Positions 25,713-34,405 of a stretch of DNA of 64,000 nucleotides are shown here, piece by piece; the first letter of the stretch is position 1, and each line of letters starts with the position of its first letter. The DNA is from Sphingosinicella soli. Its GTDB lineage: Bacteria; Pseudomonadota; Alphaproteobacteria; Sphingomonadales; Sphingomonadaceae. The notes under the pieces were generated by a model. That model did no database searches, was not told the DNA's origin, and saw only the letters and a program-made list of their open reading frames with translations. Location of the stretch: contig NZ_JACHNZ010000011.1 in assembly GCF_014199685.1 (NCBI RefSeq), positions 1-64,000 of the forward strand. The letters run 5' to 3'. Position numbers and translations under genes: made by a program.

Positions 25713-26143
25713 CAGCCGGCCAGCGCGCTAAGGTCACCGAACGCCTCGCGAACGACGACTGCGTTCCAATATTCGCGGAACAAGATTATCTTGCCGTCGC
25801 GATATTCCTGTATCGAAATATAGGTCTGATCGTAAATCGTACCCCCCGGCTCGCTATATCCGGTATATTCGACGACGAGACGGTTCGGATCCGCCATCGG
25901 GCTGACCCGAATATTGGAAAACTGGACCTGGACGGCATCGCAAACGGCCTGGAAGACAGCGCTGCACGCCGCCTTGCCCTCGACCCGCGTGGGCAGGCCC
26001 ACGCAAGCACCGAACGGGAACTCCATCACGACATCTTCGTGAAGATTATCGTACCAACCGTCCATGTCGCGCCCGAATCGGTCCATCAGCTCGGTCGCAA
26101 TCGCCACATTCCGGTCCCGCAGGCCGGCATCGCCTTCTGCCAT
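25712..26143 (-). CDS. SnoaL/NTF2-like protein
   Basis: Small alpha+beta cone-fold protein of 143 residues. The ATG at 26143 is preceded by GGGAGGAAA at good distance, which is why I prefer it over an in-frame ATG seven codons earlier. Members are polyketide cyclases, dehydratases, isomerases or non-enzymatic scaffolds. Its position between a Rieske oxygenase and the HsaA-like monooxygenase suggests it acts on, or isomerises, an oxygenated ring product. No decisive catalytic residue assignment is possible by eye. Confidence 0.75.
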   Translation of the reverse strand: MAEGDAGLRDRNVAIATELMDRFGRDMDGWYDNLHEDVVMEFPFGACVGLPTRVEGKAACSAVFQAVCDAVQVQFSNIRVSPMADPNRLVVEYTGYSEPGGTIYDQTYISIQEYRDGKIILFREYWNAVVVREAFGDLSALAG

Positions 26144-26165
26144 TATATTTTCCTCCCGTCCCAAG

Positions 26166-27428
26166 TCAGGCCAGTGCTTCGCGCACCGTGTCCGCGTCGA
26201 TCCATTTCTGTATGTGGTGAAGCGAATGCCGGATCATGATCTCGCCGTCCTGCAGCGGCATCACGTCCTTCGCGCCGGATTCCAGACCAAGCTGCGTCCG
26301 CTCGGTATTGCCCACATCCTCGAGCAATATTTCGCCCAACCGGGCGACATAATGTTCCTGCTGCAGCCGGGTCCATACGTCGCCCGCCACCGGGATATGG
26401 AAGCGCGCCTCCCACCGCGTGCGATTGTAGGTCACCGGCCAGAAATGGTGCGTCCAGAAGCCGCCGGGTGAGACATCGAACTGGAAGTTGGGAAAGAGCC
26501 AGTTCACATCCAGCGCCCAATGCTTCGACTTGGTCGGGTTGATCGCGGGATGGCGCACGAGTATGTCCATGATATCCAGGCTGCCAGCCGACACGACATT
26601 GCCTGTCGCGATATTGGCATAGGCAAGCCGCTCGACCTTGGCGCGCTCGGGCGGCGCATATTCGGGATTGCCATATGTTGATACCGAACGATGCGGGCCC
26701 CAGGTCTGCACGCTGATTGGCCGTGCGAACGGGTTTTCCTTGCTCGCGAAGGTCGATCCAATCGTTTCCGGGTGGATCGCCGGGATGTGATAGGTTTCGG
26801 CGAACGCGTCGGCGATCACCTTCCAGTTCGCATTGAGGTGCGAGACGTAAAGGACAGATTTGTCAGCGTTCACATAGGGTATTCCGCGGTAACTTTCGCC
26901 GAAGTCGCCGAGAAATTCGGCGAGACCGACTTCCGGCTCGGGCTGGAGATTGACGAATATCCATCCGTCCCAGATGTCCGCTGCGATCGGCGTCAGCCCG
27001 AAACAGGTCTTGTCGATGCCGAAGAAGTTGCGCTCGTCGGGCACCCCGGCGAGCACGCCATCGTTGCGGTATGTCCAGTTATGGTAACGGCAAACGAAGC
27101 GGTTCGCGGTGCCCTCCTCATCGAGCACCAGCGTATTGCTACGGTGTGAGCAGACATTATGGAACGCCTTGATCGAACCGTCCTTGATCCGCGTAATCAA
27201 CACCGATGCTTTCGCCACCTCGATCGGCTGGACGATGTAACTACCGGGCTTCGGGAGCCGCTCGACCCGCCCGATGCAGAGCCAGGCGCGCTTGAAGATG
27301 CGCTCCTGCTCGAGTTCGTAATAAGCGGGTGAGCGGTAGGGTTCGGTTGGCACCGGCCCTGTGCCAAGCCCGGCAGCGACTGTGAAGTGCGTGCTGGAAG
27401 CGCGAAAGTCCGAAACTATCTCGTTCAT
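26166..27428 (-). CDS. Rieske non-heme iron oxygenase, alpha subunit (copy A)
   Basis: Ring-hydroxylating or demethylating oxygenase terminal component, 420 residues. The Rieske 2Fe-2S ligands are in CSHRSN (~residue 93) and CRYHNW (~113); the mononuclear iron site is in DAFAETYHIPAIH near residue 205, with Asp and two His. I chose ATG 27428, nine bases after GGAG, over the TTG two codons upstream. It is paralogous to 38786-40054 and is preceded by the small protein at 27444, also paralogous in both loci. No dedicated reductase, ferredoxin or beta subunit is encoded nearby. Confidence 0.93.
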   Translation of the reverse strand: MNEIVSDFRASSTHFTVAAGLGTGPVPTEPYRSPAYYELEQERIFKRAWLCIGRVERLPKPGSYIVQPIEVAKASVLITRIKDGSIKAFHNVCSHRSNTLVLDEEGTANRFVCRYHNWTYRNDGVLAGVPDERNFFGIDKTCFGLTPIAADIWDGWIFVNLQPEPEVGLAEFLGDFGESYRGIPYVNADKSVLYVSHLNANWKVIADAFAETYHIPAIHPETIGSTFASKENPFARPISVQTWGPHRSVSTYGNPEYAPPERAKVERLAYANIATGNVVSAGSLDIMDILVRHPAINPTKSKHWALDVNWLFPNFQFDVSPGGFWTHHFWPVTYNRTRWEARFHIPVAGDVWTRLQQEHYVARLGEILLEDVGNTERTQLGLESGAKDVMPLQDGEIMIRHSLHHIQKWIDADTVREALA

Positions 27429-27443
27429 CGCCAACGTCTCCGA

Positions 27444-27788
27444 TCAGCCGAAATGGGCAGGGCCGTTCATAAGCTTCACACCATGCGGATAGGGTGTGTG
27501 CGGCGCACGCGGTGCCCCGTGCAGTTCGACCGCCATCGAGACATGCGCCAGCGCGAGCACCAGCTCGAACAACCGCGCCTCCGCCGGAGGCATCGCATCG
27601 AGCGAGACGTCCTCGAGATGCTTCATGGCCGCAGGCGCAAGCGGAAGGACCACATCGTAAAACGCCATAATCTCGTCCATCGTCGCAGCTTCGCGCCGTT
27701 CCCGGCGTGTCTGCGTATCGGGGGCACCCCAATAGGCCTGGAACGGCTCCAGTTCCTCAAAACCTTGGGGAAGCATGTTCAGCGGCAT
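27444..27788 (-). CDS. Small Rieske-associated protein of unknown function (copy A)
   Basis: I do not recognise this 114-residue family. The start at 27788 is favoured by GGGAGAAG just upstream and by alignment with the paralog at 40051, which begins equivalently before LPPGFEDLE. Shared features are an N-terminal LPxGFExLExF, a central acidic region and a C-terminal signature LALAHxSMAxExHG followed by PRAPxxPYP. It is predicted helical with no membrane segment. Both copies are coupled to a Rieske oxygenase, so a role as partner, assembly factor or small subunit is plausible. The promoter with a TGACC-N4-GGTCA-type site lies 68 bases upstream. Confidence 0.7.
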   Translation of the reverse strand: MPLNMLPQGFEELEPFQAYWGAPDTQTRRERREAATMDEIMAFYDVVLPLAPAAMKHLEDVSLDAMPPAEARLFELVLALAHVSMAVELHGAPRAPHTPYPHGVKLMNGPAHFG

Positions 27789-27855
27789 CGACTTCTCCCG
27801 AACCTGGGGCAGGTCTCCGTCTGTCATTTCCAGAACGATCAACCCTGCCCATTAC

Positions 27856-27869
27856 TGACCATAATGTCA
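27856..27869 (-). promoter_or_regulatory. TGACC-N4-GGTCA operator, small protein/Rieske A/P450 operon
   Basis: TGACCATAATGTCA on the plus strand, one mismatch. In the gene direction it reads TTGACATTATGGTCAGTA, where TTGACA is a perfect -35 hexamer overlapping the left arm. Confidence 0.65.
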
Positions 27870-27885
27870 AATTATGCCATATACG

Positions 27886-29670
27886 CTACGCCACAGCAGC
27901 AAGCGCGCAATCGCGCCCGAGAATCGCGGCCAGCGCCTCGGGCAGTTGCTCCCGGCCCGCGACATCAGCCGCGCGCCAGCCGACATGCCCGTCAGGACGG
28001 ACAAGCACCGCACCATCGTCGCCCGTCCCCCTCACCAGAGCCCAGCAACGGTCAACGTCGCGATATCCGCCCTCACCCACCAGCACAACGCGCAGCGGCA
28101 CACCGAGCCGTTCGGCAGCTGCCTCGCCCACGCGCCGCCACCCGCTCGCATCACTCGCCACGAACAGCGTGAACCCGCCGCGCCCGACGAGATCGAGCGT
28201 CGACACCCGACCCTCCGGCCCTTCGAGCCAGGCGTGGGGCAAACGGTGTCCGGGTCGCGTCACCGGATGATATTCATCCCCCATCGGACTTTGCGGCGGC
28301 GGTTGCGTGCCATCGGGTATGACTGCATCACCGCCGTAATAGAAACCGATTTCAAGGTCATGCGCCTGGAATTCGGTGCGCTGGGTACGGATCACCTCGT
28401 CGAGCCGGTGGCGGCGCGTTACCCCTTCGGGTGTATCGGAGAAAAGGATCCGGAAAGCCTCGCGGTTGACTTCGACCGGCGCGGCCGGGATCAAACCGAT
28501 GCCGGCGTCGATGACGAGATGGTTCTGGAAGGTCAGCATCGCCCAGTTGACGTTCCGCGACGCCACCGGCCGTCGCTCCGTCTCATAGCTGTCGAGCAGC
28601 GATGGCGCCGCCTGCCCCTTCAGCACCGCCGCGAGCTTCCACGTCAGGTTCTGCGCATCCTGTACTGCAGTGTTGAGACCAAGTCCCGTTGTCGGCGGAT
28701 GGCGATGCGCCGCATCCCCCGCCAGGAAGATGCGCCCTTCCTGGAAACGGCGCGCGAGCACGCCCTGCACCTTCCAGTTGTTCATGCGGATGATCCGGGG
28801 ATCAATGTCGGGTAGGCGCAGCAGCTCTTTCAGCCGCGGAACCACCGATTCGGCATCGAACTGCGCGGGGTCATCGGGCTGGAAGGCGAAGTGCAGCAAC
28901 CATTCCTCGCTGTGCCGGTCATAATGGTCGGGCCCCAGCGCGACCATCACGCCGCTACCCCAGGAACCACCCTTCTCCGGGTTGATGAACCAGCGGATCA
29001 TGGGGCTGTCATCGTCGATCACGTGGCTGAGATCGGCGCCGAAATGGCAGGTTACCATATCGAACAGCCGATCGATCCCATCCATCGGAATGCCCAGCGT
29101 CGGACCGACGAAACGCCCGCCGTCAGCGGCAATCATGTAGCGCGCGCGCACCTGATAGGTCTCACCGGTGCCGCGCTCAAGGACCGTCGCAGTGACGCCA
29201 TCGGCATCCTGCTCGAACGACTGCACTTCATGATGATAATTGATCTTGGCGAGCGGCAGCGTGCGGGCATGTTCGAGCAACAGCGGCTCAAGCCGGAGCT
29301 GCGGATAATTGGCCGATCGGCATGGGCTGTCGCGGTCGTAGACCTCCTTGAGCGAGCGCCCGCCGAAGGCGTCCATCAGATGGATCGTCTTGCGATCGAG
29401 TTCGCCATCACCACCGAGCGAGGTGAACCAGCCCACCCGTGACATATTCTCCTGCGGAGTGCTGACCGAATAGATCCGGTCGGCGATGCCGATCTCGCGG
29501 AAAATTTCCATCGTCCGCTGGTTGAGGTAATGCGCCTTGGGCGCGGGCGAGGTGGTCGGATAGCGCTCCACCAGCCACGACTCGATTCCGGCCTGTGCCA
29601 GCATGATCGCCGAGCTAAGCCCGCATCCGGCGCCGCCGACAATCAGCACGGGTGTTTCGATCACCTTCAT
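27886..29670 (-). CDS. Class A FAD-dependent aromatic hydroxylase
   Basis: Flavoprotein monooxygenase of the phenol/2,4-dichlorophenol hydroxylase (MhpA/TfdB-like) group, 594 residues. The N-terminal FAD loop VGGAGCGLSSA, the mid-protein DG motif around ARYMIAADGGRFVG (~190) and the second FAD motif IFLAGDAAHRHPPTTGLGLN (~315) are present, with a C-terminal thioredoxin-like domain. It has its own promoter region with an operator at 29736. It probably uses NAD(P)H directly, so unlike the Rieske and P450 enzymes it needs no partner protein. Confidence 0.92.
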   Translation of the reverse strand: MKVIETPVLIVGGAGCGLSSAIMLAQAGIESWLVERYPTTSPAPKAHYLNQRTMEIFREIGIADRIYSVSTPQENMSRVGWFTSLGGDGELDRKTIHLMDAFGGRSLKEVYDRDSPCRSANYPQLRLEPLLLEHARTLPLAKINYHHEVQSFEQDADGVTATVLERGTGETYQVRARYMIAADGGRFVGPTLGIPMDGIDRLFDMVTCHFGADLSHVIDDDSPMIRWFINPEKGGSWGSGVMVALGPDHYDRHSEEWLLHFAFQPDDPAQFDAESVVPRLKELLRLPDIDPRIIRMNNWKVQGVLARRFQEGRIFLAGDAAHRHPPTTGLGLNTAVQDAQNLTWKLAAVLKGQAAPSLLDSYETERRPVASRNVNWAMLTFQNHLVIDAGIGLIPAAPVEVNREAFRILFSDTPEGVTRRHRLDEVIRTQRTEFQAHDLEIGFYYGGDAVIPDGTQPPPQSPMGDEYHPVTRPGHRLPHAWLEGPEGRVSTLDLVGRGGFTLFVASDASGWRRVGEAAAERLGVPLRVVLVGEGGYRDVDRCWALVRGTGDDGAVLVRPDGHVGWRAADVAGREQLPEALAAILGRDCALAAVA

Positions 29671-29735
29671 CGCTCCGATATCCTCTCACTCGCGCGGTCG
29701 CCCGTGGCCGCGTGATAGCAATTCTCACTCAATAC

Positions 29736-29749
29736 TGACCATTTCGTCA
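29736..29749 (-). promoter_or_regulatory. TGACC-N4-GGTCA operator, FAD hydroxylase
   Basis: TGACCATTTCGTCA, one mismatch, 66 bases upstream of the hydroxylase start. Towards the gene it reads TTGACGAAATGGTCAGTA, again with a -35-like left arm. Confidence 0.65.
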
Positions 29750-29764
29750 AGTTGTCCTGGAGTG

Positions 29765-30532
29765 TCATCGTGCCAGGAGACCACCGTCGATCGGCAGTTC
29801 GACGCCGTTGACGAAACGGGCTTCGTCGGAAGCGAGGTAAACACAGCCCCAGGCGATATCCTCGGGTGTGCCGTTAAAGCCGTTGGGCTGCTGCGCCGAA
29901 AACGCCGCGCGCGTCGCTTCGGGATCGGGCGTCCCCTCGAAGATCCCGTGCAGCATCGGCGTCTCCACCACGCCCGGATGGATCGAATTGGCGCGCACAC
30001 CTTGCGCCGCGTGCTCGATCGCGGTCGATTTCGTGAAGGTTCTGACCGCGCCCTTCGACCCGCAATAGGCGGCGAAACCCGGTGCGCCGACTACGCCGTA
30101 AGCCGATGAAATATTAGTCACCGATCCGCCGCCGGCCTTGATCATCTCGGGCACCGCATGTTTGGTGAGGAAGAACACGCCCTTGGCATTGACTGCGAAT
30201 ATCCTGTCCCATTCATCCTCGCTCAGATCGATGTCGCTTCCCTGCCCCGGCACGCCCGCGCAGGCGACAACAGAGGTGACCTTACCCCAAGCGCTCACCG
30301 CCGCGGCAACGGCAGCGCGCACCTCCTCTTCGCGGGTCACGTCGGTCTTGACGAATTTCACGCGATCGGGCGACGACACGATCAGCGCGGCCAGATCGCC
30401 GTCGACAGGTTCCTGTCGATCCGCAACGATCACCCTGGCTCCCTCGGCCACGAACAGCCGCGCCGTCGCGCCGCCGATCCCCGAGGCGCCGCCTGTAATC
30501 ACCGCAACCTTATCCTGCAGACGATTGGCCAT
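29765..30532 (-). CDS. SDR-family NAD(P)-dependent oxidoreductase
   Basis: Classical SDR of 255 residues: TGGASGIG at ~14, ACAG in the NNAG position, catalytic Tyr in YCGSKG near 158. It follows the PQQ dehydrogenase by 33 bases on the same strand and is probably co-transcribed with it. It likely oxidises a cis-diol or secondary alcohol formed by the oxygenases; a dihydrodiol dehydrogenase role is possible but not demonstrated by sequence. Confidence 0.88.
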   Translation of the reverse strand: MANRLQDKVAVITGGASGIGGATARLFVAEGARVIVADRQEPVDGDLAALIVSSPDRVKFVKTDVTREEEVRAAVAAAVSAWGKVTSVVACAGVPGQGSDIDLSEDEWDRIFAVNAKGVFFLTKHAVPEMIKAGGGSVTNISSAYGVVGAPGFAAYCGSKGAVRTFTKSTAIEHAAQGVRANSIHPGVVETPMLHGIFEGTPDPEATRAAFSAQQPNGFNGTPEDIAWGCVYLASDEARFVNGVELPIDGGLLAR

Positions 30533-30565
30533 TTCTCTCTCCTAATTCGTAAAAAATCGTCGGCC

Positions 30566-32902
30566 TCACCGCTTCTTCGGCAAGGCATAGGCGACAATCG
30601 AATCGCCAAGCGGCGACTGCAGCATGACGTGGCCGCCCGCCGCGATCAGCACGAACTGCCGCCCGCTTGCCGGAGAGACGTAGGTCATCGGATTCGCCTG
30701 GCCGCCGGCTGGAAGAGACGCGCGCCAGAGTTCGCGGCCATTGCGAATGTCGAATGCCCGGAAGGCGCGCTCCTGCGTCGCCCCGATAAAGACAAGCCCG
30801 CTTCTGGTGGCAAGCGAACCGCCGAACATCGGCATGCCCATCCGCAGTGGCAGCCGCGACGCGAGGCCCATCGGTCCACTGTCCCGCGCCGAGCCGATCG
30901 ATCGTGTCCAGACCAACTTTTGCGTGCGCAGGTCGATAGCGGAGATGGTCCCGAACGGCGGCTCGTTGCACGGCACGTTGAGCGGTGAGACCAAACCCGA
31001 CAGGCGAATGCCGTACGGCGTGCCCGCTTGCGGCTGCGGCAGATCATACATATGCGCAACCGAGGCCTTCGCACGCAGCCGATCGGTTTCGGCTCGCGGC
31101 ACGAGCTGCGCGATCGTGCCGTAATAGATCGCGTTGACGATCATCAGCCCACGCTCGGGATCGACCGAGACCCCGCCCCAGTTCATCCCACCGCCGATAC
31201 TCGGATAGATCAGCGACTCGTCGGTCGCGGGCGCGGTCGCCGGCCCCTGGTAACGTAGCTCGCGGAAGCGAATGCGGCACCAGAGCTGGTCGAACGGCGT
31301 GATTCCCCACATATCGCGCTCACGGAGGCGCTCACCCGCGAAGCTCGGCATACCGACCGAATAGGGCTGCGTCGGCGCGGTCCAGTCACCGCTCACGGGC
31401 GGACGCTGGGGCGCGGGTCGTTCCTCGACAGCCGCGACAGGCACCCCGGTTCGGCGGTCGAGCAGGAAGAGTTCTCCCCGTTTGGTCGGCTGGGCGAGCG
31501 CGGGCACCATCCGGCCCCTAAGCGGCACCTCAACCAATGTCGGCTGCGACCCGACATCATAATCCCAAAGATCGTGATGCACCGTCTGGAACGACCAGCG
31601 CGGCGTCCCCGTCGTCGCGTCCAGCGCGACCACCGAACTGCCGTAGCGTTCAGCCGCCGCGCTGCGCGCGCCGCCCCAGTGGTCAGGCGTCGAACCGCCC
31701 GTTGGGACATAGACCAGCCCCAGCACCTCGTCGGCGCTCATCGGTGCCCAGCTGTTCGGCGTCGAGCGCGTGTAGTGCTGGCCCGGTGCTGGCTCGCGAT
31801 TGTCGCCGGGGCGCCCCATGTCCCACGCCCAGGAGAAACGCCCGCTTGCAACATCATAGGCGCGGATCACTCCCGAGGGCTCGTCGGTGCTCTGATTGTC
31901 GGAGACCCAGCCGCCGAGCACGATCTGCCCGCGCACGATCGTGGGTGCCGAACTCACATAGTAGAAGCCCTTCTCGACGACCCCCATCCCGGTCTTGAGA
32001 TCGACGAACCCGCCATTTCCGAACGACGCACATGGCCTCCCGGTTTTCGCATCGAGCGCGATCAAGCGCGCGTCGAAGGTCGCGGTAATGATCCGCGCCG
32101 GACAGTCGGCCGCGTCGGGCACCCGATGGAAGGCGACGCCCCGGCAGGTCGTCACCGCACTCGCGCCCGTCGGGTCCACCTTGGGATCGAACCGCCAGCG
32201 CTCCTTGCCCGTCTCGGGATCGAGCGCGATGACGATGTTGGTCTGCGTGCAGAGATAGAGCGTGCCGTCCACCATCAGCGGAGTCGTCTGTAGCGGGCTC
32301 TTCGTGCCGGGCTGACGAACGCCGGTGCGATAGGTCCAGGCGACTTCGAGATCGCTGACATTTGCGGGGGTGATCTGGTCGAGCGTCGAGAAGCGCTGCC
32401 CGGCATTGGTGCCGCCCCAGGCAAGCCATTCCGCGCCGGCTGCATCGTCGCCGCCCGGCAAGGCCTGGCCCGGCGGTGGCGCGGCGAATCTGTCGGGCGA
32501 GTCGGAGATTCCAACGCCTGCCAGCGTGACGATCATCAGCAGTCCCGCAGCGGCGGGCGCCCACCCGGAACGGCCGATCGAGCGGCGGACGGGAGGAAGT
32601 GCGAAAGCAAGGCCGAGCAAGGCCGGCCCGATCAACCGCGGCGCGAGCGCCCAACCGTCGATCCCCGCCTCCCACAGCGCCCAGCCGAGCGTCACCGCGA
32701 GAAAGGCCGCATACAGCCAGCCTGCGAGCCGGTGCCCACACCACAACAATATGGCGGCAACGACGACAGCGATACCGCCCAGCAGATAATAGCTTGAGCC
32801 GCCCAGCGTGACGAGGAGAGCGCCGCCGAGCGCGATGGCGGCGCCGATCACGAACAACAGCAGCGCCAACAGCCGAGGCACCACGGTTCGCGCGCAGCTC
32901 AT
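30566..32902 (-). CDS. Membrane-bound PQQ-dependent dehydrogenase (glucose/quinate type)
   Basis: Quinoprotein of 778 residues that oxidises an alcohol, aldose or cyclic polyol on the periplasmic side and passes electrons to ubiquinone. About five transmembrane helices occupy residues 10-140, then the eight-bladed propeller starts with WLAWGGTNAGQRFS near residue 160. The overall length and layout fit the GCD/quinate dehydrogenase group without a heme c domain. No PQQ biosynthesis genes are in the window. A perfect operator lies 44 bases upstream, placing it in the same regulon as the oxygenases, so its substrate may be the pathway's alcohol and not glucose. Confidence 0.9.
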   Translation of the reverse strand: MSCARTVVPRLLALLLFVIGAAIALGGALLVTLGGSSYYLLGGIAVVVAAILLWCGHRLAGWLYAAFLAVTLGWALWEAGIDGWALAPRLIGPALLGLAFALPPVRRSIGRSGWAPAAAGLLMIVTLAGVGISDSPDRFAAPPPGQALPGGDDAAGAEWLAWGGTNAGQRFSTLDQITPANVSDLEVAWTYRTGVRQPGTKSPLQTTPLMVDGTLYLCTQTNIVIALDPETGKERWRFDPKVDPTGASAVTTCRGVAFHRVPDAADCPARIITATFDARLIALDAKTGRPCASFGNGGFVDLKTGMGVVEKGFYYVSSAPTIVRGQIVLGGWVSDNQSTDEPSGVIRAYDVASGRFSWAWDMGRPGDNREPAPGQHYTRSTPNSWAPMSADEVLGLVYVPTGGSTPDHWGGARSAAAERYGSSVVALDATTGTPRWSFQTVHHDLWDYDVGSQPTLVEVPLRGRMVPALAQPTKRGELFLLDRRTGVPVAAVEERPAPQRPPVSGDWTAPTQPYSVGMPSFAGERLRERDMWGITPFDQLWCRIRFRELRYQGPATAPATDESLIYPSIGGGMNWGGVSVDPERGLMIVNAIYYGTIAQLVPRAETDRLRAKASVAHMYDLPQPQAGTPYGIRLSGLVSPLNVPCNEPPFGTISAIDLRTQKLVWTRSIGSARDSGPMGLASRLPLRMGMPMFGGSLATRSGLVFIGATQERAFRAFDIRNGRELWRASLPAGGQANPMTYVSPASGRQFVLIAAGGHVMLQSPLGDSIVAYALPKKR

Positions 32903-32945
32903 CAGACCCTCCCCTTTCTCTCTTTCCTTATAGCTACGCCGTTGC

Positions 32946-32959
32946 TGACCTTTTGGTCA
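32946..32959 (-). promoter_or_regulatory. TGACC-N4-GGTCA operator, PQQ dehydrogenase
   Basis: TGACCTTTTGGTCA, a perfect copy. In the gene direction TTGACC-N18-TAGCTA could be the promoter, with the operator covering the -35 element. Confidence 0.75.
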
Positions 32960-33086
32960 AGCCATTATCCGAGCTGAGTTTCCGCTTGTGCCTAGCGCCT
33001 GAACCCCGGCTCACAACTGCGAAAACGTACCCACAGTGCAGACCGAGTCGTGCGCGGCGCCAGCTGTCGTCACAAAAAAAGACCAC

Positions 33087-33100
33087 TGTCCGTTCGGTCA
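33087..33100 (+). promoter_or_regulatory. TGACC-N4-GGTCA operator, gene at 33167
   Basis: TGTCCGTTCGGTCA, one mismatch, 66 bases upstream of the plus-strand start and followed by GTAG. It forms a divergent pair with the site at 32946. Confidence 0.6.
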
Positions 33101-33166
33101 GTAGCTCTGGCAGCGGCCGCTCCTCCTTGCTAAAGCAACTCCAAATCGCCACGCAAAGGAGAGGAC

Positions 33167-34108
33167 ATGACCGCCAAGCTCTTCCGCCCTAATACCGCCA
33201 TCGATCCGGTAAACGACGGCCGTCACACCCTCCCCGATCGTCCTTTGATGCGCGAATCCATCCCCTATTGCGTTGTCATGCCCAAGGAGAAGATCGCGCT
33301 GTTCACCTACACATGGGTCAACAAGGATAGCGTCGCCGGTGCCGCCTTTGGCGTCTGGGGCCCGGGCGTCGGCGCGGAGGCGATCACCGGCTATCTTCGT
33401 GATCGCCCCGTCCCGCGCGACATGAACTTCGATGCCTGGCAGATCGAAGGCTTCTCGATGCGGCAGGATCTTGCCTTCCAAGCGGCCGAGGTCCGCTGGG
33501 AAGGGCCCGAAGCCTCGGTCGATTTCCGTTTCGAGGCGTTCCACCCACCCTACGCCTATTCGACGCACGCCGGCGGCTGCCCTCCCTATGCTGCCGACGA
33601 CCGCATCGAACAGAGCGGCCGGATCACCGGCACACTGCGCATCGGCGATCGCGTGATCGACATTCGCACGATGGGGCATCGCGATCATAGCTGGGGCACC
33701 CGCGATTGGGGCGCACTGCATTTTTACCGCTGGCTCCAGTCGCAGGCCGGCGATGACATGTCGGTTCACTTCTGGGAATTCTACGCGCTCGGCGAGCGCC
33801 AGTTGCGCGGCTATGTTTGCAAGGACGGACTCATGGCCGAGATCACAACCCTCGACCTTCAATGGCAGGGTGACGCGCAGTTCAATCACACTGCATTCCA
33901 GGCCGACATCACTGACGAGGCCAGGCGTCATACCCGCGTCGACGCAAAAGTTTTCGGGGTTTACCCGCTCATACCTGATCCCGATTTTGTCCTCAACGAG
34001 GGCGCGGCCGAGATCATGATCGATGGCGTCCCCGGCTCGGGCTGGCTCGAATTCGGCTGGCCGCGCCCCTATCTCGAGCATGTTCGTCGCGTCGGCATCT
34101 ACCGCTGA
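33167..34108 (+). CDS. Lipocalin-like protein of the DUF7064/7065 or CrtC/AttH type
   Basis: Protein of 313 residues with no signal peptide and a beta-rich composition. The stretch GHRDHSWGTRD near residue 170 is the hallmark of the CrtC/AttH-like lipocalin superfamily that includes hydroxyneurosporene synthase and many unassigned catabolic-cluster proteins. The enzymatic members add water to, or isomerise, isoprenoid-like double bonds; the function here is unassigned. GGAGAGG precedes the ATG. The gene stands alone between two operator sites and is divergent from the PQQ dehydrogenase. Confidence 0.72.
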   Translation: MTAKLFRPNTAIDPVNDGRHTLPDRPLMRESIPYCVVMPKEKIALFTYTWVNKDSVAGAAFGVWGPGVGAEAITGYLRDRPVPRDMNFDAWQIEGFSMRQDLAFQAAEVRWEGPEASVDFRFEAFHPPYAYSTHAGGCPPYAADDRIEQSGRITGTLRIGDRVIDIRTMGHRDHSWGTRDWGALHFYRWLQSQAGDDMSVHFWEFYALGERQLRGYVCKDGLMAEITTLDLQWQGDAQFNHTAFQADITDEARRHTRVDAKVFGVYPLIPDPDFVLNEGAAEIMIDGVPGSGWLEFGWPRPYLEHVRRVGIYR

Positions 34109-34204
34109 ACTGACGCGTCCTCACGAAATCCATTACCGGACGCTTATGCGCCTCACGCTTAATGTACTGGAATAGAATGCTGGAGGAGCCTTGCCCTTTT
34201 ATTC

Positions 34205-34218
34205 TGATCTTTTGGTCA
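34205..34218 (+). promoter_or_regulatory. TGACC-N4-GGTCA operator, NmrA-like gene
   Basis: TGATCTTTTGGTCA, one mismatch, followed by GTCC. It lies 188 bases upstream of the gene at 34406; the intervening leader of about 190 bases carries no gene. Confidence 0.6.
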
Positions 34219-34405
34219 GTCCATTGACAGGTCCACTTGTCACTGCGAGGATAATCGAGAGAGCGGTTTCCAGGGTAGTGGCATGTCGTATAGCCGCCCA
34301 GCCGTGAGGGTACGGTCGCAGCCCTGATAAGCAGCACGCGGCGGCGAACACCGCCCCGTTTTCATATGTGTATCTGCAAATAAACAGCCTGACCGGGAGA
34401 GCGAA

